64,000 nt of DNA from Pseudomonas veronii. GTDB taxonomy: Bacteria; Pseudomonadota; Gammaproteobacteria; Pseudomonadales; Pseudomonadaceae. The stretch spans positions 62,001 through 126,000 of the forward strand of contig NZ_JYLL01000014.1 in assembly GCF_001439695.1 (NCBI RefSeq), written 5' to 3'. The stretch's first letter is position 1. Every line of letters begins with the position of its first letter. A program made the position numbers and the translations under genes. The notes beneath the pieces are model-generated. The model did not search any database. It saw nothing but the letters and a program-made list of their open reading frames with translations, and had not been told where the DNA came from. Positions 26,916-35,418 of this stretch are shown here, one piece after another.

Positions 26916-28099
26916 CGGATAGCTCGCTGGGGCGGCCCTACCCGCAGCGCAGCGGACGGTTGCCACGGCACCTGAGCGAAATTACCGCAGCCTGGCTAAC
27001 TCAGCTATTGCAGCCGCGTTATCCGGGCGTCGAGGTGCTGGCGTTAACGGCAGTGGAAGTTCGAAACGGTCACACCACCAAATTCCGCGTCAGGCTTGAG
27101 TTGAATGAGGTCGGTCAGCACGCGGGTATTCCTGCGCACGTGTGCCTGAAGTCGAATTGGTCCGAGGGTTTCGAGAGCGGCGATATCTGTGAGCTGGAAG
27201 CGCGCTTTTATCATTTGGCGCACGGCTGGTCCGATGCGCCACTGCCAGACACCTATCTCACCGACTGGGACGCCGATGGCGGCGGTCGAGGCGTGGTGAT
27301 GATGGAAGACCTTGGTCTGGCCGCCGGGAAATTTGGCCATAGCACCGATCACCTGGGCGTGGATGGCGTCGCTCGGGGGCTGGAGTCACTGGCGACGTTG
27401 CATGCTGCCACCTGGAACAGTCCGCAGCTACGGGGCCAGGGCTGGCTGCCGGTGTCGATGGCCAACCCGGTGGACTGCGACGGCCTGCTGCGTATGTACA
27501 ACTACATCAAGGTCAATCTGCGCAAACCGGAGTACCAACGCCTGTTGCCGAAATGGATGTATGAGACACCGGAGTTGTTCAGCCATGCGTTTGATGAATT
27601 GGCAGCTTTCGAGCGCGAACAGTCGTCACCCAGCTGCCTGATCCATGGTGATTCGCATCAGGGCAACAGTTTTTTACGCAGCGACGGCCAACGTATCTGG
27701 CTGGATTGGCAACTGTCGAGGCGTGGCCGGCCATGGCGCGATATCGCCTATTTTATGCTGGGGGCCTTAACCGTCGAGGAACGGCGCGCCGATGCGCAAC
27801 GCCTGCTGCGGGTGTACCGCGAAAAACTGATCAGCCTCGGTGCCGAAGGCGTGCTTGACCAGGACGCTGCCTGGGAACAGTTTCGCCGTTGGCCGGTTTG
27901 GGGGATGCAGACCTGGATGTCGAATATGGATGACTGGGGGCAGGACGGTTTGCCGATGGTGGAACGTTTCTTCGCCGCTGCAGAAGATTTTGATACCGTG
28001 CGTTTGCTCACACATGGGCGTAAGCCTCGCCGTACGCCGACACTGGGGCAGGGCGCGCGTCCGTTAACGCAGGCCTATCAACATCTACTGGAGGATTGA
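26912..28099 (+). CDS. APH-fold phosphotransferase with intact catalytic loop
   Basis: A 395-residue APH/choline-kinase-fold protein with GTG start overlapping the amidohydrolase stop. The catalytic HGDSHQGN begins at His245 and IWLDWQLSRRGRPWRDIAYFM gives the metal-binding Asp, so the active site is complete, unlike the copy at 11689. The C terminus resembles the ecdysteroid-kinase/APH families. It may phosphorylate a hydroxyl group on a terpenoid-like intermediate; this is inference. The tyrosine phosphatase gene follows two bases after its stop. Confidence 0.75.
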   Translation: MTDSSLGRPYPQRSGRLPRHLSEITAAWLTQLLQPRYPGVEVLALTAVEVRNGHTTKFRVRLELNEVGQHAGIPAHVCLKSNWSEGFESGDICELEARFYHLAHGWSDAPLPDTYLTDWDADGGGRGVVMMEDLGLAAGKFGHSTDHLGVDGVARGLESLATLHAATWNSPQLRGQGWLPVSMANPVDCDGLLRMYNYIKVNLRKPEYQRLLPKWMYETPELFSHAFDELAAFEREQSSPSCLIHGDSHQGNSFLRSDGQRIWLDWQLSRRGRPWRDIAYFMLGALTVEERRADAQRLLRVYREKLISLGAEGVLDQDAAWEQFRRWPVWGMQTWMSNMDDWGQDGLPMVERFFAAAEDFDTVRLLTHGRKPRRTPTLGQGARPLTQAYQHLLED

Positions 28100-28101
28100 G
28101 A

Positions 28102-28887
28102 ATGGTCGGGCAGGAAGAGTTGCGCTTGCAGGGTGCGGATAACTTTCGCAGCCTCAAAGGTATTCCCACCGGTTGTGGTCGTCGTATCGGCGACCATTAC
28201 CTGTTACGGGCAGAACAGCTGGATCGACTGACCGCTGAAGACTGGCAGACCTTGCGGCGGATCGGCCTGACAACCGTCTGCGATTTACGCAGCGCCGCAG
28301 AGCGTGAGCGTTACCCGAGCGGCGTACCCGATTCGGCTATCGCGCAACTCCACCTGGAGGTGCTTGGTGATGTTCGTGCCGACCCACGGATTGCCGCCAT
28401 GCTCGCTGATAATCCAGAGACTCAGGGCGCGCGAAACATGATGTTGGAGGTCTACCGGCAACTTCCGCACCTGTTGGCGCCGTTGTTGCCAGCGCTGTTC
28501 GAGCTGTTCTCTACCCGCAATGCATCGGTGCTCATTCATTGCACGGCGGGCAAGGACCGCACCGGGGTCGCGGTGATGTTGCTGCTGCACGCACTGGGCG
28601 TCGCACCGGAGCACATCATGGCCGACTATGTGCTCTCGGCACGTCGCTTCAGTCAGCTGGAGGTGGCGCGTCAGCAGGCCATGAGCACCACGGTGAGCCA
28701 CCTGGTCGGCCAAGCGGTCAGCGAGGCGGCCATTGATGCAGTGCTGGATGCCCGTCCCGAGTACTTGAATGCTGCGTATGCAGTGATCGACGCCGAGTAC
28801 GGTGGACTGGATCTTTACCTGCAGCGCTTCAGTGGTTTGAGCCAGAAAGGCTTGCAGACATTGCGCGATACCTTGCTGGTCGCCTAG
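28102..28887 (+). CDS. Tyrosine/serine protein phosphatase (Y_phosphatase3-like)
   Basis: A 261-residue phosphatase. The signature Cx5R loop is HCTAGKDRTG with Cys147 and Arg153, and the N-terminal FRSLKGIPTGCGRRIG and CDLRSAAERERYP are typical of the bacterial Y_phosphatase3 group (PF13350). The ATG at 28102 has GGAGG seven bases upstream; the in-frame TTG at 28096 is rejected. It closes an operon with an amidohydrolase and an APH-fold kinase, so kinase and phosphatase may act on the same small molecule. The stop overlaps that of the convergent transporter gene (CTAG). Confidence 0.85.
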   Translation: MVGQEELRLQGADNFRSLKGIPTGCGRRIGDHYLLRAEQLDRLTAEDWQTLRRIGLTTVCDLRSAAERERYPSGVPDSAIAQLHLEVLGDVRADPRIAAMLADNPETQGARNMMLEVYRQLPHLLAPLLPALFELFSTRNASVLIHCTAGKDRTGVAVMLLLHALGVAPEHIMADYVLSARRFSQLEVARQQAMSTTVSHLVGQAVSEAAIDAVLDARPEYLNAAYAVIDAEYGGLDLYLQRFSGLSQKGLQTLRDTLLVA

Positions 28888-29768
28888 GTCACGACTTCGG
28901 TCACTACCCGCGCGGGTTTCCATTGCGCCAATCCAATTCCCAGTAAAATCAATCCGCCTCCGACCGCGTGGTACAGGTGCAATGTTTCCCCCAGCAACAC
29001 AATCGCCAACACCGCGGTAAATAACGGGACCAGGTTCATCAGCACGGCGGTTTTTTCTGGCCCCAGGGTTTGCAAACCACGCATCCACAAGCCGGGCGCC
29101 AGCGCTGAGGCAAACAGACCCGCGAACAACACCAGCGGGACATTTGCGGTTGTCAGGGCTATCGAAGGGGCCAGCACAAAGGGCGGCACCAACAGCAGGG
29201 TGCCGCAGATTATTTGCACGTAAAGGCTTTCCCAGGTCGGCAGGGGAATCTGCCAGCGCTTGACCAGCACGCAGTACAACGCGTACGACAGCGAGGCCAG
29301 CAACATCATCAATTCCCCTTGGCCAACCCCGTGTGCCCAGAGCGAGGGCAGGTCGCCTGCGGCCAGCAACCACGTCAGCCCGGCAAACGACACCAGAGCA
29401 CCGACCAATAACGTCGCGGTCGGTTGGGTATTGAGCAGGGGAAAGGCGAGCAGCACGGTGAGCAGGGGCATGGTCGCCAGGATCAGGCCCATGGAAGTGG
29501 CGCTGACAGTGTGCGCGGCGAAATAGGCCAGCGACTGGTACAGCGACATGCCGAGCAAGCCCAGCAGCCACAACTTGGGCAGGTGCGGCCGAATCTGCTG
29601 CCGCAACCGCCAGACCTTGGGCAACATCACCGGTGACAACACCAGCAACGCGACCAGCCAGCGGTAAAAGGAAATGGCTGCGGGGTCAATCACCCCAACC
29701 GAAAGGCGATTGACCACGGTACTGGCGGCCCAGATCAGCGTGGCAAGAACAGGGAACAGCAAGTTCAT
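28884..29768 (-). CDS. EamA/DMT family transporter
   Basis: A 294-residue, 10-helix drug/metabolite transporter made of two EamA repeats; the second includes LGPEKTAVLMNLVPLFTAVLAIVLLGE. The start at 29768 (MNLLFPVLATLIWAAST) fits the family; the upstream in-frame extension to 30011 overlaps the next gene and is not membrane-like. It probably exports a metabolite; substrate unknown. It lies 64 bases after the SDR at 29833, possibly co-transcribed with it. Confidence 0.85.
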   Translation of the reverse strand: MNLLFPVLATLIWAASTVVNRLSVGVIDPAAISFYRWLVALLVLSPVMLPKVWRLRQQIRPHLPKLWLLGLLGMSLYQSLAYFAAHTVSATSMGLILATMPLLTVLLAFPLLNTQPTATLLVGALVSFAGLTWLLAAGDLPSLWAHGVGQGELMMLLASLSYALYCVLVKRWQIPLPTWESLYVQIICGTLLLVPPFVLAPSIALTTANVPLVLFAGLFASALAPGLWMRGLQTLGPEKTAVLMNLVPLFTAVLAIVLLGETLHLYHAVGGGLILLGIGLAQWKPARVVTEVVT

Positions 29769-29832
29769 CACGGGGGCGCCAACGTTGAGGGTGCGCACTA
29801 CGCACCGGAGAGTTTGTCGATATGTTTTGGTG

Positions 29833-30678
29833 TTATTCGCTGGCAGCGTTACGTGCCGCAATCGTCGCGGCAAAATCGCGTTTGAGGGTTGGAAAGTAGG
29901 CAATCTGCCCACCCATGCCGCCGGCAATGTCAATCGAGGCGGCGCTGATGAAGCTGGCATATTCACTGGCCAGGAACAGCGCCATACCGGCAACGTCTTC
30001 AGGTTTGCCATAACGCCCGAGCGGTACCACCTTCATCACCATGGCGTCGAACTCCTCGCGACTGACGCCAGGTCCCATTTCCTTGTAGTGACGATCCCAT
30101 TGACCGGTATCGATCCAACCCATGTTCAGGCTGTTGACCAGGATATTGTCTTTGGGCAGTGACATGCCCAATGAGCGGGAGAGGGCGATGCACGATGCGC
30201 GATTGATTACTGAGGGAATTCCGTCGGGCGTCGGAATCACCCCGGCCAAGGCGTTGATTTCGATGATCCGTCCCCAGCGCTGTTCACGCATGAACGGCAC
30301 CACCGCCTGCACGAATCGGAAATGCCCCATCTGCAGAATGTTGGCATGTTCGAGGATGACTTCCGGAGTGAGGGTGTCGAGGTTGCCGCCACGGCCTTGA
30401 CCGGCGTTGTTCACCAACACATCGACCCCGCCCCACGCGTGTGCAACTTCAGCAACAAACGCCTTGACCCCCTCACTGTCCGTCACGTCGACAGCCCGGG
30501 CAATCACCGCCTGGGCGTGTTCCGCAAGTTGCGCGCCGACTTCCCGGACGTCTGACGCACTACGGGCGCATATCGCTACCCGCGCCCCTTCAGCTGCGAA
30601 TGCCCGGGCGATGGCCAGACCAATGCCCCGCGAAGCGCCCGTGATGATCACGCGTTTGGCACTCAAATCAATATTCAT
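29833..30678 (-). CDS. SDR family protein with non-canonical catalytic triad
   Basis: A 281-residue SDR: cofactor motif TGASRGIG and NNAG are normal. The catalytic region reads INALAGVIPTPDGIPSVINR, so the expected Ser is Ala, the Tyr of YxxxK is Ser and the Lys is Arg. The downstream NSLNMGWIDTGQWDRHY is seen in a sub-branch of SDRs that lack YxxxK, so this may be a family trait, not decay. It may bind substrate with different chemistry or be structural. Its leader carries AANAANAA sites. Confidence 0.75.
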   Translation of the reverse strand: MNIDLSAKRVIITGASRGIGLAIARAFAAEGARVAICARSASDVREVGAQLAEHAQAVIARAVDVTDSEGVKAFVAEVAHAWGGVDVLVNNAGQGRGGNLDTLTPEVILEHANILQMGHFRFVQAVVPFMREQRWGRIIEINALAGVIPTPDGIPSVINRASCIALSRSLGMSLPKDNILVNSLNMGWIDTGQWDRHYKEMGPGVSREEFDAMVMKVVPLGRYGKPEDVAGMALFLASEYASFISAASIDIAGGMGGQIAYFPTLKRDFAATIAARNAASE

Positions 30679-30689
30679 GGTGGCTCCTC

Positions 30690-30700
30690 TTGTTTTTCTT
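30690..30700 (-). promoter_or_regulatory. AANAANAA motifs in the SDR leader
   Basis: The minus strand reads AAGAAAAACAA, two overlapping matches 12-22 bases before the SDR start, next to the GAGG ribosome site. Confidence 0.5.
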
Positions 30701-30798
30701 CTGGCGGTTCACTGCCGTTTTACCCGCGCAACGCCAGGCGTTCTGTGGGATGGCAGGGGCTATTGAAAGCCCAAAGCACAAAAGCGTCAAAGTTTATT

Positions 30799-30829
30799 TG
30801 AACGTTTATCTGTTTTGTGTGCAGTATTT
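30799..30829 (+). promoter_or_regulatory. Weak copy of the recurring promoter element before DUF1302 pair 3
   Basis: TGAACG (30799-30804), twelve bases, GTGT (30817-30820), then GCAGTATTTA. The TGAAC-to-GTGT spacing equals that of the copy at 25760. It is about 270 bases from the DUF1302 start, so a long leader would result. Confidence 0.4.
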
Positions 30830-31074
30830 ACCGGCGAAACGCCTTTGCTGGAACGATTCTTCACCTTGACGGGTGTGAAATTCTATATGGAGAATGCAAA
30901 TCTTTATGTGGAATTTTATTTTGTGATCCGTTACGGTGACTTTCAACTGAGGAGGAAAGTGGGTCTGGATGCGTGCCAGACCTCTTCAGCGGACTGTCCA
31001 GGCGAGACATTCAACGATATTGTGGGGTAGCGCATATCGCTGGAGCGACCGTTTGAACGCACATAGCGACTGAA

Positions 31075-31085
31075 AATAACAATAA
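31075..31085 (+). promoter_or_regulatory. AANAANAA motifs before DUF1302 gene 3
   Basis: AATAACAATAA contains two overlapping matches, just ahead of the AAAGGTAG ribosome site. Confidence 0.6.
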
Positions 31086-31097
31086 AAGGTAGTGTGT

Positions 31098-32759
31098 ATG
31101 AATCATAAGACCAAGCAGAGTCGGCTGGTACTGGCTCAAGGTGCGCTTACGCTGATGATGGTTGGCGGCTCTCAAGGCGTCATGGCGCTCTCTTTCGATC
31201 TGCCGAACCCTGATTATCGCCTGCGTTGGGACAACACGGTCCGCTACAACCTGGGCATGCGGACTGACAGTCAGGACAGTCGCATCATGAACACGCCGAA
31301 CTTCGACGAGTCCGACGGCAAGTTCGATAAAGGCGACATTGTTACAAATCGTCTCGATGTGTTGAGCGAACTCGACTTTTCCTACCTCAACGAGTGGGGT
31401 GGACGCCTCAGTGGTGCCGGCTGGTTTGACCAGGCCTATAACGATCACGATGTGAAAAGTAACGTTCCCGGCTACGCCACCAGCTATCACAACAATCGTT
31501 ACAGCGACGAAGTGAAGCGCTACATGAACGGCCCGTCGGGAGAGATTCTCGATGCCTTTGTCTGGCGCAACTTCAACATCGGCGACACACCGGTCAACGT
31601 GAAAGTCGGTCGTCACACCAACTATTGGGGTGAAAGCCTGTTGTTCGGCGCTCACGCCGTGTCCTACTCCCAGGCCCCCAGCGATGGCGTGAAAGCCTCG
31701 ACCAGCCCGGGTATCGAAACCAAGGAAGTGTTTCTGCCGGTGGGGCAGATCTCGGCCAAGGCCCAGGTCACTGATCACCTTTCGGTTGCCGGTCAATACT
31801 TCTACGAATGGGAGCCCACGCGCATTCCTTATGGGGGTACCTATTTCGGCGCGGCCGACCCTTTGTTCGAAGGTCCGGACCAACTGCCGGTAGCGCCTAA
31901 CGGAGCGACGTTGCAGCGTCAGGATTCGCGCTTCGGTCGCGATGGCAAAAACTGGGGCGTGATGGCCAAACTCAACGTTGAAGAAGTCGAATCGACGTTC
32001 GGCGCCTACTATCGCCAGTTCGACGACTACCAGCCTTGGCTGGCCCCACAGGTCAAGGCAGCGCTGGGTTCGTACCGGGTTGTTTACCCGCGTGGCGTGA
32101 AGCTGGCAGGCGTCAGTTTTGCTCGGGTTTTCAACACGATTGCGGTCGGCTCTGAACTGTCCTACCGCATGAACGGTGCCTTGAATGCCACTGGCGTCAG
32201 CGCGCTGGACGACGAAGGCCCGCGCGGCGACACCATTCACTTTATTGCCAACGCCGTTTACGGCGTGCCGCGTAACTTCATTTCGAACAACGCGACCCTA
32301 GTGGGTGAGTTCGCCTACAGCCACCTGGATCGCGTGACTGAACACGAAGAGCTCTATAAAGGTGTCGGAAAAGCCGCTTGTACCAATGCCAGAACGCCAG
32401 GTATCGCCGGGTCCGGCAGCGAGTCGGATGGCTGCTCCTCGAAAGATTATTATGCGGTCGCGGTCAACTACACTCCGCAATACATCTCGATCTTCCCCTC
32501 CTGGGACATGGATGTACCTCTCACCGTCAACTACGGCCTGCATGGCAACGCACCAACAGCCGGTGGCGGCAGCGAAGGCGCGCTGGCTTACTCCGTCGGC
32601 GTCAAACTCACTTATGCCCAGCTGTATGAGTTCGGCCTGCGTTATGCCGACACAGCGGCCCAACCGAAGAACCTGGCCAATGGCACCGTCGCCGGTAACG
32701 GCAACGTAGGCGGTGAAGACCGCGGCTGGCTGGCTTTTACCTTCAAGACCTCCTTCTGA
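31098..32759 (+). CDS. DUF1302 family protein, copy 3 (predicted outer-membrane protein)
   Basis: A 553-residue exported protein: basic start, hydrophobic LVLAQGALTLMMVGGSQGVMA, then LPNPDYRLRWDNTVRYNLG. It matches copy 2 along its whole length (for example YDDYQPWLAP-type and VYPRGVKLAG segments) and ends in LAFTFKTSF, with the terminal Phe typical of outer-membrane barrels. ATG 31098 has AAAGGTAG five bases upstream; the in-frame GTG at 31092 is rejected. It heads the largest operon of the window, continuing into DUF1329, YCF48-like and RND genes. Confidence 0.8.
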   Translation: MNHKTKQSRLVLAQGALTLMMVGGSQGVMALSFDLPNPDYRLRWDNTVRYNLGMRTDSQDSRIMNTPNFDESDGKFDKGDIVTNRLDVLSELDFSYLNEWGGRLSGAGWFDQAYNDHDVKSNVPGYATSYHNNRYSDEVKRYMNGPSGEILDAFVWRNFNIGDTPVNVKVGRHTNYWGESLLFGAHAVSYSQAPSDGVKASTSPGIETKEVFLPVGQISAKAQVTDHLSVAGQYFYEWEPTRIPYGGTYFGAADPLFEGPDQLPVAPNGATLQRQDSRFGRDGKNWGVMAKLNVEEVESTFGAYYRQFDDYQPWLAPQVKAALGSYRVVYPRGVKLAGVSFARVFNTIAVGSELSYRMNGALNATGVSALDDEGPRGDTIHFIANAVYGVPRNFISNNATLVGEFAYSHLDRVTEHEELYKGVGKAACTNARTPGIAGSGSESDGCSSKDYYAVAVNYTPQYISIFPSWDMDVPLTVNYGLHGNAPTAGGGSEGALAYSVGVKLTYAQLYEFGLRYADTAAQPKNLANGTVAGNGNVGGEDRGWLAFTFKTSF

Positions 32760-32789
32760 TAAATCAAACAAGAATCGGAGAACGTGTTC

Positions 32790-34157
32790 ATGAAACGTCC
32801 ACTTGCATTAACTGCCGTCCTGATGAGTTTTGCGACCTGTAGCCTCACAGCCGCCGCTGCTGGCGACGCCTCGGACCTGGGTAAGAGCCTGACGCAGTTC
32901 GGAGCGATTCAGGCCGGTAACGCCGATGGCACGATCCCCGCTTACGAGGGCGGCCTTACCACCGCTCCGGCGGGTTTCAAGCCCGACAGCGGGTTTTGGG
33001 TTGATCCGTTCAAAGATGAAAAGCCACTGTTTCGCATTGACGCCAAAAACGTCGACAAGTATGCGGACAAGCTCAGTGAGGGGCAGAAAACCCTGATCAA
33101 GAAATACCCGACTTACTACATCGACATTTACCCAAGCCATCGCACGACTGCCTATCCCAAAGCGGTACTCGATGCCACCGTGCGAAACGCCAGCAGCTGC
33201 GCGATCCAGAAAGATGGCCTGGCCGTTGATCCATCTTGCCGTGGCGGCCTGCCGTTCCCGATTCCGAAGACCGGCAATGAAGTGATGTGGAACCAGCAGG
33301 TGCGCTACAAAATCGGCACCGGCTACTCGACCACGACTTCGTCCAACAGCTGGGTAGTCGACGCCAACGGCTCGATCACCAAGACCGCTGAACAGGCGAC
33401 ATTCGAAGAAACCCCGTACTACCAGGTGACTCAGGCGGATCGCGATCCACTGATGTACGCACGAGTGTTCTCGCGCAACGACTATCCGGCGCGGCGCTCC
33501 GGTGAAGTGGTGGTGCTCACTGACTTCCTCGATCCATTGGCGAAGGCCCGTCGTTCGTTCAGTTATTCCCCAGGCCAGCGCCGGGTAAAACTCGCACCGG
33601 AATTTGCCTTTGATACACCCGTTGCCAGCCAGGGTGGCGTGACGCTGTTCGACGAACTGCAAATGTTTTCCGGGAGCCAGGACCGCTTTGACTACAAGCT
33701 GGTCGGTCGCAAGGAAATGTACATCCCGTACAACGCCTACAAATTCTACTTCGGCGTCGGCAAGCAGGAAGACCAGTTCATGCCGCACCACGCCAACCCG
33801 GCGAACGAGCGTTGGGAGCTGCATCGGGTGTGGGTCGTGGAAGCCACGTTGAAGCCGGGTATGCGCCACGTCTACAGCAAACGCACCTACTACCTGGATG
33901 AAGATACTTTCGGCGTCGGCCTGTATGACGCCTGGGACAAGAGCGGCGCGTTGTATCGCTCGATCTTCCTCAGCGGCGTCCAGCTCTACGACAAAAACAT
34001 TCCCTATAACGTGAAAAACGTCGTGTATGACTTCAACAAAGGCATGTACGCGTTGCTCAACGATGGTTTGAAGGGCGGCTACAAGTTCATCGACAAACCA
34101 CTCTCCGAGCGTGACATGAATCCTGAAGCCATTGTGGCTCGGGTCACCCAGCGCTGA
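32790..34157 (+). CDS. DUF1329 family protein, copy 3 (exported)
   Basis: A 455-residue exported protein with signal region LTAVLMSFATCSLTAAAAG, then SDLGKSLTQFGAIQAGNADG, CRGGLPFPIPKTGNEVMWNQ and DRFDYKLVGRKEMYIPY. It is the closest relative of copy 2. ATG 32790 is preferred (GGAG nine bases upstream); an in-frame GTG at 32784 is too close to GGAG. Unlike pairs 1 and 2 it is not closed by a U-tract terminator but by a long hairpin, after which the YCF48-like and RND genes follow. Confidence 0.8.
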   Translation: MKRPLALTAVLMSFATCSLTAAAAGDASDLGKSLTQFGAIQAGNADGTIPAYEGGLTTAPAGFKPDSGFWVDPFKDEKPLFRIDAKNVDKYADKLSEGQKTLIKKYPTYYIDIYPSHRTTAYPKAVLDATVRNASSCAIQKDGLAVDPSCRGGLPFPIPKTGNEVMWNQQVRYKIGTGYSTTTSSNSWVVDANGSITKTAEQATFEETPYYQVTQADRDPLMYARVFSRNDYPARRSGEVVVLTDFLDPLAKARRSFSYSPGQRRVKLAPEFAFDTPVASQGGVTLFDELQMFSGSQDRFDYKLVGRKEMYIPYNAYKFYFGVGKQEDQFMPHHANPANERWELHRVWVVEATLKPGMRHVYSKRTYYLDEDTFGVGLYDAWDKSGALYRSIFLSGVQLYDKNIPYNVKNVVYDFNKGMYALLNDGLKGGYKFIDKPLSERDMNPEAIVARVTQR

Positions 34158-34167
34158 TGTGATTTCG

Positions 34168-34215
34168 CCTGTCCTGCCTGCCGGTTTGCGCATCAAGCCG
34201 GGCAGGCAGAACAGG
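34168..34215 (+). repeat. Long hairpin without U tract between DUF1329 copy 3 and the YCF48-like gene
   Basis: CCTGTCCTGCCTGCCGG (34168-34184) pairs almost perfectly with CCGGGCAGGCAGAACAGG (34198-34215) around a 13-base loop. With no T run it should stabilise the upstream mRNA end or reduce read-through, not end transcription fully, which would lower YCF48/RND expression relative to the pair. Confidence 0.6.
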
Positions 34216-34242
34216 TGTGTTTGCCACGCGGGATGGTTAAGG

Positions 34243-34253
34243 AATAAAAATAA
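34243..34253 (+). promoter_or_regulatory. AANAANAA motifs at the YCF48-like gene start
   Basis: AATAAAAATAA contains two overlapping matches and runs into the ATG at 34253, preceded by AAGGA. Confidence 0.55.
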
Positions 34254-35383
34254 TGACTAGCCCTTGCCCTGCTTCTTTTCTTCTCTGCACTTCGCGTCTG
34301 CTCCTGGCAGTCGCGTTTGCGGTCGGCGCGAGCTCATTGCTGACGACGCCTGCCTACAGCGCCGTCGCGTTGTCGGCCGATTCGCTCGACGTGCCGGCGC
34401 AGCGGATCGATGAACACCTGCCCGCACCCTTGCTGTCGGTCGCCACAGCGGGCGACGCGATGATTGGCGTCGGCCTGCACGGGTTGATCCAGCGCTCCAT
34501 CGATGAGGGCCGCACCTGGCAACAGGTCGATAGCCCGGTGTCCAGCGATCTTGTGCAAGTGCGGTTTCGCGACGAGCGTCATGGCTGGATCGTCGGTCAC
34601 GATGCGGTGGTCATGCACACCACCGATGGCGGTCAAAGCTGGCAAGTGCAGCTCGACGGGCGCCGCTTGTTGACCTTGCTCAACGCTTACTACGGCCCAC
34701 GGGCCGAACAAGGTGATGAAGCCGCAGCCCAGATGCTTAAGGAAGTGGCTATGGCCGCCAGTACCTCGGCGACGCCGGACGTGTTGGCCGCACCCTTTCT
34801 CGATGTGATGTTCGATGAGCACGGCAACGGATTTGCCGTGGGTGCCTTCGGCATGTTGTTGCACAGCACGGATGACGGCCAGAACTGGCAGCCGTGGACC
34901 GAGCGCAGTGATAACGATCGGCGCATGCACCTGTATGGACTGGCGGAACAAGCGGGCACTTTTTACATCGGCGGGGAGCAGGGTTTGCTGCTGCGTCTGG
35001 ATGGTCCGCAACAACGTTTCGTGAAAATCGATACGCCCTACACCGGCACTTACTTCGGCGTCCGCGCCTTCGACGGTCTGCTGCTGGCGTACGGGCTGCG
35101 CGGCAACCTGTTTGCCAGCCGTGATGACGGCCAGCAATGGCAGCCTGTGGCAACCAATCTCAATAGCAGCCTGGTCAGCATTGTCGAGCAGGGTGATGCC
35201 TTGATCGTCGTGAGCCAGGGTGGGCAACTGGTCAGCGTTGACCGGCAGAGTTTGCAGGTCACCCCGCTGGCAGATGCGCGGGTAGGCGAGGTGTATGCAG
35301 CCAGTGCCACCAAACAGGCTGGGAGCCTGCTTGTCACGCGCTTCAGCGGCGCCAAGGTCATCGATATCGCCCAGGCCAACTAA
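34253..35383 (+). CDS. YCF48/BNR-type beta-propeller protein, exported
   Basis: A 376-residue protein with a signal peptide ending at about TPAYSA, followed by repeated propeller blades: GLIQRSIDEGRTWQQ, VVMHTTDGGQSWQ, MLLHSTDDGQNWQ and NLFASRDDGQQWQ, the Asp-box/YCF48 pattern (S-x-D-x-G-x-x-W). YCF48-like propellers serve as assembly or adaptor proteins. It lies 36 bases before an RND transporter gene; this pairing next to DUF1302/DUF1329 genes is recurrent in terpenoid and steroid degraders to my knowledge. It probably works in the periplasm with the RND protein. Confidence 0.8.
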   Translation: MTSPCPASFLLCTSRLLLAVAFAVGASSLLTTPAYSAVALSADSLDVPAQRIDEHLPAPLLSVATAGDAMIGVGLHGLIQRSIDEGRTWQQVDSPVSSDLVQVRFRDERHGWIVGHDAVVMHTTDGGQSWQVQLDGRRLLTLLNAYYGPRAEQGDEAAAQMLKEVAMAASTSATPDVLAAPFLDVMFDEHGNGFAVGAFGMLLHSTDDGQNWQPWTERSDNDRRMHLYGLAEQAGTFYIGGEQGLLLRLDGPQQRFVKIDTPYTGTYFGVRAFDGLLLAYGLRGNLFASRDDGQQWQPVATNLNSSLVSIVEQGDALIVVSQGGQLVSVDRQSLQVTPLADARVGEVYAASATKQAGSLLVTRFSGAKVIDIAQAN

Positions 35384-35410
35384 AGCCCCCGGCACGATTC
35401 CCCTACGAGA

Positions 35411-35418
35411 AAGAAAAA
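35411..35418 (+). promoter_or_regulatory. AANAANAA motif at the RND transporter start
   Basis: AAGAAAAA directly precedes the ATG at 35419; the purine-rich AGAAAG must also serve as ribosome site. Confidence 0.5.

Larger units (their letters stand above)
30679..31097. other. 418-base divergent intergenic region
   Basis: Between the minus-strand SDR and DUF1302 gene 3. It holds the SDR leader, a weak copy of the recurring promoter, an AT-rich stretch at 30870-30925 with ATTCT/AGAAT and AAATTC/GAATTT half-sites, and the leader of gene 3. The 71-codon frame at 30815-31030 has no coding character that I can recognise. Confidence 0.6.

Noticed and set aside
30815..31030. 71-codon open frame in the intergenic region before DUF1302 gene 3
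   Set aside because: No ribosome site, no recognisable family and AT-rich control-like sequence; treated as leader DNA.
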